From Clostridium sp. (lineage in GTDB: Bacteria; Bacillota; Clostridia; Clostridiales; Clostridiaceae), in the NCBI GenBank assembly GCA_031292145.1, contig JARLHR010000224.1, positions 1 to 37,842 on the forward strand: DNA of 37,842 nt, read 5' to 3'. The notes under the pieces were generated by a model that worked only from the letters and a program-made list of their open reading frames with translations, had not been told where the DNA came from and ran no database searches. Positions 9,072 through 17,879 of the stretch are shown one piece after another. Position numbers and translations under genes: made by a program. Within the stretch, counting starts at the first letter, position 1, and every line of letters begins with the position of its first letter.

Positions 9072-9126
9072 CTCTGATATATTTCACTCTGATATATTAT
9101 ATTTAAATTATATCACTCTGATATAT
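9072..9126. promoter_or_regulatory. PadR operator array
   Basis: CTCTGATATAT occurs three times (9072-9082, 9087-9097, 9116-9126). Two copies complete palindromes: TATATCA-CTC-TGATATA at 9109-9125 is perfect, and TATTTCA-CTC-TGATATA at 9080-9096 has one mismatch. Their centres are 29 bases apart, close to three helical turns. The third copy is a half-site next to the padR ribosome binding site. This is the expected layout for cooperative repressor binding. Confidence 0.7.
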
Positions 9127-9191
9127 AAAGTCAATGCTTTTTTCAAATATTTACCAAAATCATAAAAATAGTACTTAATCTATCTTTATAA

Positions 9192-9779
9192 ATGCATAAA
9201 AAAGTATTGTTTCTTCTTGCCAATGGTTTTGAAGAAGTTGAGGCAAGTGTCTTTACAGCTGTTATAGGTTGGAATAAACTTGAAGGTGATGGGAGTACCG
9301 ATCTAGTAACAATAGGATTGCGTGACAAAATAAAATGTACTTGGAACTTCACAGTGATTACAGAAATGGATATTAATAATGTTAATATTGATGAATTTGA
9401 TGCACTTGCAATACTTGGTGGCTTTAAAGAAGCTGGATTTTATGAAGATGCTTACAATGAGGAGTTTTTGAATTTGATTAGAGAATTTGATAAGACGTGA
9501 AAAATAATAGCATCAATTTGTGTAGGATCACCTCCTATTGGAAAAAGTGGTGTATTATCAGAAAGAAACGCTACGACTTATAATTCTCCTACTAGTATTA
9601 GACAAAGGCAGTTAAAAGAATTTGGTGCAAATGTTATTAGTGATGAACCGATTGTTATAGATAAAAATATAATAACATCTTATAATCCCTCTACCGCATT
9701 TGGTGTAGCGTTTAAACTTTTAGAATTATTAACTTCTAAAGAAAACTGTGATAATGTTAAGGATTTAATGGGGTTTTAA
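9192..9779 (+). pseudogene. DJ-1/PfpI-family protein gene, interrupted by in-frame TGA
   Basis: Reading one frame from ATG 9192 to TAA 9777-9779 gives a full-length DJ-1/PfpI protein of about 195 residues, except for a TGA at 9498-9500. The N-terminal part has KKVLFLLANGFEEVEA, with the conserved Glu. After the stop the frame continues without a shift as KIIASICVGSPPIGKSGVL, holding the nucleophile-elbow Cys, and ends in a normal C-terminus (TSYNPSTAFGVAFKLLELL). The residue lost is normally Gly (D-K-x-G-K), so a single GGA to TGA change explains it. There is no ribosome binding site before the ATG, and a TAA lies directly before it. A recently dead gene is the best reading; a split functional N-terminal piece would lack the catalytic Cys. 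Confidence 0.8.
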
Positions 9780-9838
9780 AAAATAATATGGTCTAGATAC
9801 TTTTATATAATATTCTTCATACTTCAGCCATTAAATTA

Positions 9839-11866
9839 TCACCATACAGAAAGTAATCCCACTATTTCATTTTTATCATAGCTTTCCCTTATTCTTCTCA
9901 ATGTGTCGTCATTATGCAGAATGGAACTAAAATGCGAGAAAAAACTTTTTATAAAGTTTTTATCCTCCACCTTTAATGCTAGAAGAAATATAATATCAAC
10001 TTCTTCTTCTCCCCATTTAATTGGATCTTCTAATGTAATAATTGCTATACATGATTTTTTCACTAAGTTTTCAGCCCCATGAGGTATTGCAACTTTTTTT
10101 CCTACTGCTGTAGATGTAATTTTCTCTCTATCTAAAACTGAATTATTGAATCCATCTTGCACAAAGTCTTTTTCAATAAATATTTGTGATACTTTTGATA
10201 GTATATCTACTTTTGATTCAGCTTTTTCTTTTAAGAAAACCAAATCATCATAAAATAATTGCTCTGAATTATTTAATATTTTATTTTTATTTATATCTAA
10301 AATTGCTTTCTTCTTCTCAATACTTTTGATTAATTTTTTAATTTCAGTTAACTCCTCATCACTTATAAGTGGTGATATCTTAATTATTGGTTTATCATAG
10401 TCTTCTAAATATTCTATAGGAACAGTTGATATAATCGCATCAAACTTCTCCTTGTCTAACTCCTTTACATCAAGCATTGAATATGTTCCTAATACCTCTA
10501 TATTGGGTATTTGCTTAGAAATACTTGCTTCAACCAGTTGACTTGTTCCAATTCCGCTACTGCAAACAACTATAACTTTTGTACTTGTATCTAATCTCTC
10601 TAAAGCAGCACCAATATGCAAAACTATATATCCAAGCTCTTCTTCAGATACTTTTATATGGTAAAACTTTTCGAACAACGTGCTAGCAGCCCATGTAGCA
10701 CTAAAAATTGTAGAGAATTGGGTTTTTATCTCATTAATCAAAGGATTTCTTAAACTTAGACCATAAGTCATTCTATTTATTGCTGGTCTCAAATGTAGAA
10801 TTAATCCATTATACAGGTTTCTATCATTATTTAAATTATATCCTAATATATTGCTAACAAGGCTGATCAGCTCTTTTGTAAATGACTTTAGTTCATTATC
10901 AATGCCCTCAATTATTTCACCTTCATCACTAAATTGATCATTTTTTTGAATCTTTGCACCCAATATATGTAAAGCTAAATAAGCTGTTTCATTTTCTGTA
11001 AATGCTATATAAAGTTCATCTTTAAACTTACTTACCAGCCACTGTGCAGCTTTATATTCCTTTGTGCTTTTGAGCGACATAAGTTGTTCATCTTTAAATT
11101 CCAAATCCTTTTTATAGTTCAATCTTTTTATACTTATGGCAATGTGGACAAACAATCCTTCAAATGCCTCATCTGTTAAATGAAAATCTAATTTATCCTC
11201 AGCTTCTCTAAGTATTCTTTCTATTGCCACTAAGTCTATTTCCGGAACAAATTCCTTTACTTTTTTATAATATTTAGGATTCACTCTACTTTCATAATGC
11301 TCATTAGATTGCTCCATAATTGATTTTAAGTCCTCTTTATTTTTAAAAACAACCACTAATTCTGATGCGGCTTTTCTCAAATTCTTTTCTTCTCCAGATA
11401 TTTGCAAGCCATAATTTTGTTTCCTTATTAAGTTTAAATCAAATTTATTTAACCATTTCTCAACCTCATTAAGATCGTTATAAATTGTAGTCCTACTCAC
11501 ATATAACTCATTAGCTAAATTTTGCATTTTAACAATATCTATTGCTTGTATTAGCTGAGATATTATATAATATGTTCTTTCTTCAGCAGAAAATGGCTTG
11601 ATATATGATTTATCATTATGAATTATCTCTTTTAGATAATTAAGTTTCTCTTCACTACATTCAAGCCAAATTCCAACTCTAGATTTTTTCCTTATATTTA
11701 TGTCATCATAGTCTTTCAAAAAATCATCAAGTTCCTCTAAATCATATCTTATGGTTCTATTGGACACATCTAATTCCTCAGAGATTTTACCTATAGTTAT
11801 TGGTTGATTTTTATCTAATAATACTTTTAATATATTTTTACAACGTTCATTTATATATTGATTCAT
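9839..11866 (-). CDS. PRD-containing transcriptional activator with EIIB/EIIA modules (MtlR/LicR/ManR type)
   Basis: A 675-residue regulator. Domains in order: N-terminal HTH (about 8-60, SEELDVSNRTIRYDLEEL), a second Mga-like HTH (about 95-160), PRD1 (His241, His300), PRD2 (His358, His417), a gat/fru-type EIIB-like domain (phosphorylatable Cys435 in VVCSSGIGTSQ) and a C-terminal EIIA-type-2 domain (His596 in VAIPHGAEN). All phosphorylation sites are intact, so activity should depend on HPr and on the cognate PTS IIB/IIA. It follows the activase by 17 bases as the last gene of the glycyl radical operon and most likely activates that operon and the PTS operon next to it when substrate drains phosphate from the PTS proteins. 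It lacks an RNA-binding CAT domain, so it is a DNA-binding activator and not a BglG-type antiterminator. Confidence 0.92.
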   Translation of the reverse strand: MNQYINERCKNILKVLLDKNQPITIGKISEELDVSNRTIRYDLEELDDFLKDYDDINIRKKSRVGIWLECSEEKLNYLKEIIHNDKSYIKPFSAEERTYYIISQLIQAIDIVKMQNLANELYVSRTTIYNDLNEVEKWLNKFDLNLIRKQNYGLQISGEEKNLRKAASELVVVFKNKEDLKSIMEQSNEHYESRVNPKYYKKVKEFVPEIDLVAIERILREAEDKLDFHLTDEAFEGLFVHIAISIKRLNYKKDLEFKDEQLMSLKSTKEYKAAQWLVSKFKDELYIAFTENETAYLALHILGAKIQKNDQFSDEGEIIEGIDNELKSFTKELISLVSNILGYNLNNDRNLYNGLILHLRPAINRMTYGLSLRNPLINEIKTQFSTIFSATWAASTLFEKFYHIKVSEEELGYIVLHIGAALERLDTSTKVIVVCSSGIGTSQLVEASISKQIPNIEVLGTYSMLDVKELDKEKFDAIISTVPIEYLEDYDKPIIKISPLISDEELTEIKKLIKSIEKKKAILDINKNKILNNSEQLFYDDLVFLKEKAESKVDILSKVSQIFIEKDFVQDGFNNSVLDREKITSTAVGKKVAIPHGAENLVKKSCIAIITLEDPIKWGEEEVDIIFLLALKVEDKNFIKSFFSHFSSILHNDDTLRRIRESYDKNEIVGLLSVW

Positions 11867-11883
11867 CGCCGCACCTTCTCTAA

Positions 11884-12726
11884 CTAATAACCACCAACTA
11901 TGCCTATTAGTGATTGACTTTCAATAAATTCCCTTGCCTTTAATATTTCTTCATCACTAAGGGGTTTTAAATCATATAATTTATATTCCTTACCTATAGC
12001 TTTATATTTTGAGCTTCCATATTGATGAAAAGGTAATATATGCACTTCCTTTATACCAAAAGGTCTTATAAAGTTAATTATATCCTGTATATTCTCCTTA
12101 TCATCAGTATATCCATGTATTAAAGGTAACCTAGGAATTATTTTCACACCAGTCTTTATTGAAAATTCAAAGTTTTTTTTCATTAAATCTATATCTTGAT
12201 TAATTATAGTTTTTGCTTTTTCCCTATTCATAATCTTAAAATCCCATAGTATTGTATCAATATATTTTGTCATTTCTAATAATATTTTAGTATCTCCAAT
12301 ACCTGTGGTTTCTATAGCTGTATTTATACCAAACTTTTTTATTTCTTTTAATAAATTTAAAGCAAATTCTCCTTGTGAAAGAACCTCTCCTCCTGAAAGT
12401 GTTACACCACCACCTGTAGTTTCATAGAATGCAATATCCTTCTTCACTTCCTCTATAACTTCATTAATTGTATATTCTTTTCCAACAACTTCTAAAGCAT
12501 TTGTGGGACAGTCCTCTGGATTTGCTGCACATTGGAAACAATCATCACTAACACAGTTAATACACAAACTGTGTTTTCTTATTATTTGTGGCTTAAAATT
12601 TTGTGACTCTGGATTTGAGCACCATGGGCATCCAAGCGGACACCCTTTAAAAAATATAACAGTTCTTATTCCTCCACCATCATGAAGGCTATATCTTTGT
12701 ATATTAAAAATCAAAGCTTTTTCCAT
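11884..12726 (-). CDS. pflC: Glycyl radical enzyme activating protein (PflC-type radical SAM)
   Basis: A 280-residue radical SAM enzyme. The SAM cluster motif CxxxCxxC is at Cys29, Cys33 and Cys36 (GCPLGCPWC). A ferredoxin-like insert follows with Cys55, Cys58, Cys63, Cys66 and Cys73, able to hold an auxiliary Fe-S cluster, as in activases of dehydratase-type glycyl radical enzymes. The SAM-binding GGGVTLSGGE is at 105-114. It would abstract a hydrogen from Gly739 of the neighbouring PflD-type enzyme under anaerobic conditions. The gene starts 11 bases after the pflD stop, with its ribosome binding site inside the end of pflD, which indicates tight coupling. The symbol follows the E. coli pair pflDC, supported by the partner identity. 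Confidence 0.9.
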   Translation of the reverse strand: MEKALIFNIQRYSLHDGGGIRTVIFFKGCPLGCPWCSNPESQNFKPQIIRKHSLCINCVSDDCFQCAANPEDCPTNALEVVGKEYTINEVIEEVKKDIAFYETTGGGVTLSGGEVLSQGEFALNLLKEIKKFGINTAIETTGIGDTKILLEMTKYIDTILWDFKIMNREKAKTIINQDIDLMKKNFEFSIKTGVKIIPRLPLIHGYTDDKENIQDIINFIRPFGIKEVHILPFHQYGSSKYKAIGKEYKLYDLKPLSDEEILKAREFIESQSLIGIVGGY

Positions 12727-12737
12727 AAAATCACATC

Positions 12738-15029
12738 CTAAAATGTATGTTCAGTTCTACTTATAATATCATTTTGTATTGATTTATCTAACTCTACAAA
12801 TATAGCGCTATAACCTGCAACTCTAACAACCAAGTTTTGATACTTTTCAGGATACTTTTGCGCATCTTTTAAAGTGTCTGCTGAAACAACATTAAACTGA
12901 ATATGCTGTATCTTAAGTCTGCTAAATGCTTGAATATAACCAACTAATTTATTTAAACCCTGTTCACCTTCCAGTGTAGCTGGAGAAAACTTTACGTTTA
13001 GTAAACTTCCATTGGAAGTTAAGTAATTGTCTAATTTACTTACACTTTTCAAACTAGCAGTTGGTCCCATTTTGTCCCTGCTAACCATAGGTGATAGCCC
13101 TCCATCTGCAAGCTGTTCTCTAGCCATTCTGCCGTCAGGTGTAGCTCCTACTGCTTCTCCAAGGGGTATGTGTGCTGAAACAGTATATGATCCTGGTTGG
13201 AATATTCCCCCTCTGACATTCTTATATTTTTCAACTTCCTGAGAATAATAAGATAAAATCTCTGCTCCTAATTTATCTACTTCATCAATATCATTACCAT
13301 ACTTAGCATACTTATTAATAAATCTTTGCCTTAAGATTTCATTTCCTTCCCAGTTTTTATTTAATATTTCCACTAAGCTTTCTAATGAAATTTGCTTTTC
13401 ATCATATACATATTTTTTTATTACATATAACGAATCACTTAAATTTGGTGCGCCAATACCTTGAACCCCTGAAAAGTTATATATAGCTCCACCTTCTGTT
13501 ACATCTTTTCCATTTTCTGTGCAGCCTGCAATGAAGTTTGATAAAAATGGTGTGGGTGCACATTCCTTATGAGCTGTATCTACAATATTAGAACCTTCAA
13601 CCATATCTTTAATATATTTTGAAATGTTTACTTTTATAGCTTTTAATAAAGATTCAAATGTTTCATAGTTCTTTGGATTTTCATTTAAAGTAACTTCCAT
13701 AGTTTTTAATAAGTTAAATAAAGCAATATCATGAAGACCATAGGTTTTTCCAGGAATAGAAAGTTCAACACATCCTACTACTGCATAATCTCTTGAATCT
13801 TTCAAAGAAACTCCCCTATTTGCATAGGCTAATATGTTTACTTCATCATTAAATACTTGAGGCATACCAGTTCCTAATCTAATAATTTCGGCAGCCTTTA
13901 TTAAAAAATCTCTTGGTGAGTTTTCACCAACACGAATACTTAAATTTGGTTGAGGAAGTTTTATTTCTCCTAAAATATCTAGCATTATATAAGATAAATC
14001 ATTGGTAATATCCTTACCATTTTCATCTACACCCCCAAGTACAATTGTATATCCTATAGGGAAGCCTGCAAAATACCTAGCACTTTCTGTACTTCTAAGT
14101 GCGACTATCGTATTAAACTTTATATAAAGTGCTCTAAGTAATTCTTTAAGAAATTCTATATCTTCACCATTTTCTAATGATCTCTTAAAATATGGATACA
14201 TGTATTGATCAAAACGCCCTGGTGAGATAGAACTAGCATTTGATTCATGTTGAAAAATTAAACTTATATACCAAAATAATTGTACTGCTTCATAAAAGTT
14301 TTCAGTTTTTTCACTAGCTACCTTGTAAGAAATTCTTGAAATTTCTTCAAGCTCTGCTTTTCTTTTTGAACTACTCTCCTTTTCAGCCATTGCTTTAGTT
14401 AATTTTCCATGACGTATTATATAATCCCTTGATGCTTCTAAAGAAATTAACGCTGCCTTATAGAAATTGTTTTGAGGATTTTGTTTTACTTTTACATTCA
14501 TTTCCTCTATCATAGTTCCAAGACCCTTGCTAAAAATAATTTCATAGTCAGGAATTATATGGCCTTGCCCTTTATCTGTTTGATTTAATGCAACTATCTT
14601 AGTTTTTGTAGTTTTCTTTATATGTTCAGGAATTGCAGCATTACAGTAATCCTTTAATGATTTTCCTTTCCAATAAGGGTATAATTCTTCTTTAAAACAT
14701 GTTTTATTATCTTCAAATATCTCAAACTTATCTTGAGGTCTTGTTGGAAACTCCTCCAACTCATCTAGAATCCAATAAGGAGACATTTCTGGAGAAATAA
14801 CACCAGCACGTGGTTTTGCAGTTCTATCCCCTATAATAAGTTCACCTGACTTAATATTTATTTCAACTTTATTTAATATATTGGCTAAAGCCTTTGCTCG
14901 TCTAACTATTACAGGCTCTCCTTCTGTCTGCTTCCAACTTTCAGTGTAAAGCTTAGCTCTTTCAAGAGATATTTGTCTTTTTTCCTTAAAAAGTTCTTCT
15001 TTTAATTTTTCAATTCTCTCACTTAGCAT
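12738..15029 (-). CDS. pflD: PflD-type glycyl radical enzyme, probable 1,5-anhydrohexitol-6-phosphate ring-opening lyase
   Basis: A 763-residue glycyl radical enzyme, almost the length of E. coli PflD (765). The thiyl Cys420 lies in VVGCVELSIPGKTYGLHD with the general-base Glu422, and the radical Gly739 lies in RVAGYSA near the C-terminus. From memory of E. coli PflD, many stretches are nearly identical, including NQTDKGQGHI, RFDQYM, RYFAGFP.GY and GCVELSIPG.TYGLHDIA.FN, so this is an ortholog and not a formate lyase or glycerol dehydratase (which read GCVEP). E. coli PflD was reported to open the ring of 1,5-anhydromannitol-6-phosphate to 1-deoxyfructose-6-phosphate. The frame opens at 15056, but ATG 15029 follows a GGAGGG site and is chosen. 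The neighbouring PTS and FSA genes supply the rest of that pathway. Confidence 0.9.
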   Translation of the reverse strand: MLSERIEKLKEELFKEKRQISLERAKLYTESWKQTEGEPVIVRRAKALANILNKVEINIKSGELIIGDRTAKPRAGVISPEMSPYWILDELEEFPTRPQDKFEIFEDNKTCFKEELYPYWKGKSLKDYCNAAIPEHIKKTTKTKIVALNQTDKGQGHIIPDYEIIFSKGLGTMIEEMNVKVKQNPQNNFYKAALISLEASRDYIIRHGKLTKAMAEKESSSKRKAELEEISRISYKVASEKTENFYEAVQLFWYISLIFQHESNASSISPGRFDQYMYPYFKRSLENGEDIEFLKELLRALYIKFNTIVALRSTESARYFAGFPIGYTIVLGGVDENGKDITNDLSYIMLDILGEIKLPQPNLSIRVGENSPRDFLIKAAEIIRLGTGMPQVFNDEVNILAYANRGVSLKDSRDYAVVGCVELSIPGKTYGLHDIALFNLLKTMEVTLNENPKNYETFESLLKAIKVNISKYIKDMVEGSNIVDTAHKECAPTPFLSNFIAGCTENGKDVTEGGAIYNFSGVQGIGAPNLSDSLYVIKKYVYDEKQISLESLVEILNKNWEGNEILRQRFINKYAKYGNDIDEVDKLGAEILSYYSQEVEKYKNVRGGIFQPGSYTVSAHIPLGEAVGATPDGRMAREQLADGGLSPMVSRDKMGPTASLKSVSKLDNYLTSNGSLLNVKFSPATLEGEQGLNKLVGYIQAFSRLKIQHIQFNVVSADTLKDAQKYPEKYQNLVVRVAGYSAIFVELDKSIQNDIISRTEHTF

Positions 15030-15121
15030 TACATACCCTCCAAACTTACTATTCATATTAATCTTGCCGAATGCTAACTAATAAGAATATTAATTTTCTT
15101 CATTCGTCTTATTTTCGCCTA

Positions 15122-15991
15122 TTACTTAAAATTTAATTTGTATTCTTTTATACATTTTGTTAATCCATCTTTAGTTGTTGAAAATTCAAGTCCATGTTTT
15201 CTTGATTTCTCTGTATTTAACCTTACATCTCTTGGACAATCTTTGTACTTTTCCTCATCTTTAACTAAAACTTCGTTTATTCTATTTTCTAATCCCATTT
15301 CAGTTAAAATGTGTTTTACTACTTCATATCTACTTAATTCATTAACACTTCCTAAATGATAAGTATCATATGGTAACCCGAATAATTTTTCAACATTCTC
15401 AACCATTTCAACTGCATAAGTCATCCCTCTAAATTCATTAGGAGAAGCATATATTTTTTCACCCTTTAATAAAGAAGTTATAGTTTCCCATAATACATTT
15501 GCAGCCATATTCATTTTTCTTTCTGTCATTCCAAACAGCCATGTAAATCTTACTATCCATAATTCATCTATGATTTCTTTTAACAATCCTTCTGCTTCCA
15601 ACTTGTTTTGACCATATACTGTATCCGGGACTGGTGTATGTTCTTCATCATATGGCCCTGGCTCTTTATTTCCGTTAAACACTTGCTCTGAACTTATAAA
15701 TACAAGCTTTGCGCCAATTTCCTTGCAAGCTTTTGCTACATTAACAGCTCCATCAACATTAATTTTATGAGCAATTTCCGGATTCTTATTACAAAAATCT
15801 GTTACAGCTATAGCTGCTGCATGTATAACATAATCAGCCTTAAATTCACTAAAAACTTTAAAAACATTTTCTTTATCTGTAATATCTAAATTATCTTTAT
15901 CCGTTGAAAGAATTTCGTACTCATTATTAAATTTTTGAGCAAATCTCGCACAAAAAAATCCTAAACCACCTGTTAATAATATTTTTTTCAT
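15122..15991 (-). CDS. Extended SDR, RmlD-like NAD(P)-dependent sugar reductase/dehydratase
   Basis: A 289-residue Rossmann-fold protein of the RmlD-like extended SDR type. The N-terminal motif is ILLTGGLGFFCARF (third Gly of the usual GxxGxxG replaced), followed by the LDITDKENV, VIHAAA and DVRLNTEKS signatures. Catalytic residues appear as SSEQVF (Ser) and the YGQNK Tyr/Lys pair. The frame opens at 16006, but the ATG at 15991 follows GGAGG by 8 bases. It is the first gene of the operon holding pflD, pflC and the regulator, 92 bases before pflD, so it probably handles the same substrate. No dTDP-rhamnose genes are near. Its reaction is not known; oxidation, reduction or epimerisation of a 1,5-anhydrohexitol or its phosphate is a reasonable guess. 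Confidence 0.8.
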   Translation of the reverse strand: MKKILLTGGLGFFCARFAQKFNNEYEILSTDKDNLDITDKENVFKVFSEFKADYVIHAAAIAVTDFCNKNPEIAHKINVDGAVNVAKACKEIGAKLVFISSEQVFNGNKEPGPYDEEHTPVPDTVYGQNKLEAEGLLKEIIDELWIVRFTWLFGMTERKMNMAANVLWETITSLLKGEKIYASPNEFRGMTYAVEMVENVEKLFGLPYDTYHLGSVNELSRYEVVKHILTEMGLENRINEVLVKDEEKYKDCPRDVRLNTEKSRKHGLEFSTTKDGLTKCIKEYKLNFK

Positions 15992-16053
15992 TAATAATTC
16001 CTCCATTTATTGTTTATAATTATTTTCACCTTACTTTTTATCCTTTTGTATTG

Positions 16054-16152
16054 TTTAATCTTATTTTATACTACAAATAATAATTTTTCAATACTTATAG
16101 TAAAATATTATGCTATTTTTTATCATTGTTTATTCTTTAATCTTGTTTCATA
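16054..16152. promoter_or_regulatory. Two copies of a TTTAATCTTGTTTYATA motif upstream of the SDR-pflD operon
   Basis: TTTAATCTTATTTTATA at 16054-16070 and TTTAATCTTGTTTCATA at 16136-16152 lie in the same orientation, 82 bases apart. A third copy (CTTAATCTTGTTCTATA, 20046-20062) overlaps the promoter of the UPF0303 gene. The last two also match in the preceding ten bases (TTGTYTATT). The first copy covers the predicted -10 of the SDR operon, while the second sits about 45 bases upstream of the -35. They look like binding sites of one regulator. Confidence 0.5.
16063..16091 (-). promoter_or_regulatory. Promoter of the SDR-pflD-pflC-regulator operon
   Basis: On the minus strand TTGAAA (16091-16086) and TAAAAT (16068-16063) are separated by 17 bases, about 70 bases before the SDR ATG. 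One copy of the repeated motif overlaps the -10. Confidence 0.5.
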
Positions 16153-16264
16153 ACTTAATTAATCTTATTAATTTTCAATCAAAAGAGAACTATATATTTA
16201 TAGGTATAGTTTTAAAACAAAAAAACAACATAAATGATTGATACAAATTTTCCATTATTTTAAA

Positions 16265-16305
16265 AGTTAAAAGTACCATTCCCACACAGAATGGCACTTT
16301 TGTAA
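16265..16305 (-). terminator. Terminator of the PTS operon
   Basis: AAAAGTACCATTC (16269-16281) pairs with GAATGGCACTTTT (16289-16301) with one mismatch. On the minus strand T-rich sequence follows. It separates the IIC gene from the SDR-pflD operon, so the two units are transcribed independently. Confidence 0.75.
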
Positions 16306-16352
16306 CTTAATAATATTCCTTAATATAGCTATTACATTTTGTTATTATTATT

Positions 16353-17426
16353 TTAACCTAATTCTATATCTAACTCTATATCTTGGTCTTCTTGAGACTC
16401 AACAGTTTCTTTTGCAGGTTTCTTTAATACTGCTATTAATGTTGCTCCTACTGCAGTTCCTACTGCTAAAGCGATTACATAACCTACCATATTAGTTATT
16501 GCTGGTAATACTATTAATCCACCCCAAGCAACTTTATTTGTTACATGTAGTAAAGCTGCAACTGAACATCCAACTGCTGAACCTATCATATTTGCAGGTA
16601 TAACTCTTAGCGGATCAGCTGCTGCAAAAGGGATTGCTCCTTCTGTTATTCCTATAAGTCCCATTAAGAATCCAGCCTTGCCAGCTTCTCTTTCCTCTGC
16701 TGTAAATTTCTTAGCTGCTATAAATGTAGCTACTCCAACGCTTAATGCAGGAACTGCCACACCAACAGAGTTAATACCAGCTATGTTATAATTGCCATTT
16801 GAAACAGCCATTATAGTAAAGGCAAAAGCAACCTTATTTACTGGTCCACCCATATCAAAAGCATCCATTGCTCCCATTATACACGCAAGAAGAACTATAC
16901 TTCCTCCACTTAATGAATTTAAGAAATCAGTTAAACCTTTAGTAATACCTGATATTGGTAAACCTATAACCCATTGCATTAAACCTGCAGTTATAAAAGT
17001 ACCTATAATTGGAATGATAAATATTGTCATCAAAGATGATATTGATCTTGGTAATTTTATTTTCTTAAGATAGAAAACGACTACACCACCTATCAACCCA
17101 GCTGCTAATGCGCCTAAGAATCCAGCTCCCATTTGATTACCTACTGCAGCTGCAATTGCCGCTGGTGCAATGGCTGGTCTGTCAGCAATAGAAAAAGCAA
17201 TAAATCCAGCAAGTATTGGAATCATTAATTCAAATCCTCTTACCCCAATAAAGAATAACTCATATAAAAATTGATGTGTTTCTTTATCAGGTACAGCGCC
17301 TTGTCCATATAATACGACAGATAATGCAAGAAGTATACCACCACCAACAACGAAAGGAATCATATAGGATACACCTGACATAAGATGTTTTCTAGTGTCT
17401 TTAAAAATACATTTTAATTCATTCAT
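16353..17426 (-). CDS. PTS fructose-subfamily transporter subunit IIC
   Basis: A 357-residue polytopic membrane protein with the fructose-type EIIC signature GITEGAIPFAAADPLRVIP near residues 258-276 and a typical N-terminus (HLMSGVSYMIPFVVGGGILLAL). IIB and IIA are separate genes in the same operon, so this is a three-part permease like the FrwBC/Frv class and not a IIABC fusion. The frame opens at 17441, but ATG 17426 follows a GGAGGAATTA site. The C-terminus is acidic (ESQEDQDIELDIELG). It is the last gene of the operon, followed by a terminator. The substrate is predicted from context to be a 1,5-anhydrohexitol; a fructose-like sugar is the family default. Confidence 0.9.
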   Translation of the reverse strand: MNELKCIFKDTRKHLMSGVSYMIPFVVGGGILLALSVVLYGQGAVPDKETHQFLYELFFIGVRGFELMIPILAGFIAFSIADRPAIAPAAIAAAVGNQMGAGFLGALAAGLIGGVVVFYLKKIKLPRSISSLMTIFIIPIIGTFITAGLMQWVIGLPISGITKGLTDFLNSLSGGSIVLLACIMGAMDAFDMGGPVNKVAFAFTIMAVSNGNYNIAGINSVGVAVPALSVGVATFIAAKKFTAEEREAGKAGFLMGLIGITEGAIPFAAADPLRVIPANMIGSAVGCSVAALLHVTNKVAWGGLIVLPAITNMVGYVIALAVGTAVGATLIAVLKKPAKETVESQEDQDIELDIELG

Positions 17427-17544
17427 GATTAATTCCTCCATAAATTCATTTTTTTAGAAGTTTAGTAATTAATAATAGATAATGGCTTTTTATTAGAATT
17501 ATATTTTAAATAAATATTATTAGTTTATTTTAGGCTTATGAATT

Positions 17545-17853
17545 CTAACCCAATTTCTCTATTAATTTTTTTATTATTCCATCTGCTTTCTTTAAGCAAT
17601 CTCCAGTACTAACTCTTACAATTGGTTTTCCTTTAAATCTCTCTTCATTTTTTATACCAATATCATTAGTTAATATAACAACATTTGCTTCTGCTATTTC
17701 CTTTGCTGTTAGCTCATTTTCAATTCCTATAGAGCCTTGAGTTTCTACTTTTATGTCTACATTATTTTTCTTTGCTGCTATTATTAAAGATTCTGCTGCT
17801 AAATATGTGTGTGCAACTCCTGATGGACATGCTGTAATTGCTACTATTTTCAT
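17545..17853 (-). CDS. PTS fructose-subfamily subunit IIB
   Basis: A 102-residue stand-alone IIB domain. The phosphorylatable Cys9 is in the canonical ITACPSGVAHTY loop, and VETQGSIG follows at about 37-44, as in FruA/Frw IIB domains. A GGAGGAA site precedes the ATG. It lies between the epimerase and IIC genes and would pass phosphate from IIA (His65) to the incoming substrate, giving the 6-phosphate. It may also phosphorylate the PRD regulator of the neighbouring operon. Confidence 0.93.
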   Translation of the reverse strand: MKIVAITACPSGVAHTYLAAESLIIAAKKNNVDIKVETQGSIGIENELTAKEIAEANVVILTNDIGIKNEERFKGKPIVRVSTGDCLKKADGIIKKLIEKLG

Positions 17854-17879
17854 AATATATTCCTCCTAAGCATTTTAAT

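Noticed and set aside
9143-9352. Minus-strand open frame over the DJ-1 remnant
   Set aside because: It overlaps the recognisable DJ-1/PfpI coding sense on the other strand and the PadR operator region, and has no ribosome binding site.
9498-9500. In-frame TGA as a possible selenocysteine codon
   Set aside because: The lost residue is normally Gly, the catalytic Cys is intact elsewhere, and no SECIS-like hairpin follows. A point mutation is simpler.
9839-11866. BglG-type RNA antiterminator role for the PRD regulator
   Set aside because: It has two HTH domains and no CAT RNA-binding domain, and no RAT/terminator pair was seen before the operons.
12738-15029. Pyruvate formate-lyase or glycerol dehydratase identity
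   Set aside because: It has a single Cys with GCVELSIPG, not the adjacent Cys-Cys of formate lyase nor the GCVEP of diol/glycerol dehydratases, and it matches PflD along its length.
16792-17073. Plus-strand open frame inside the IIC gene
   Set aside because: Antisense shadow of a conserved membrane protein; the same holds for antisense frames at 4721-4933, 12503-12685, 13027-13242, 19184-19537, 21154-21474 and 23011-23328.
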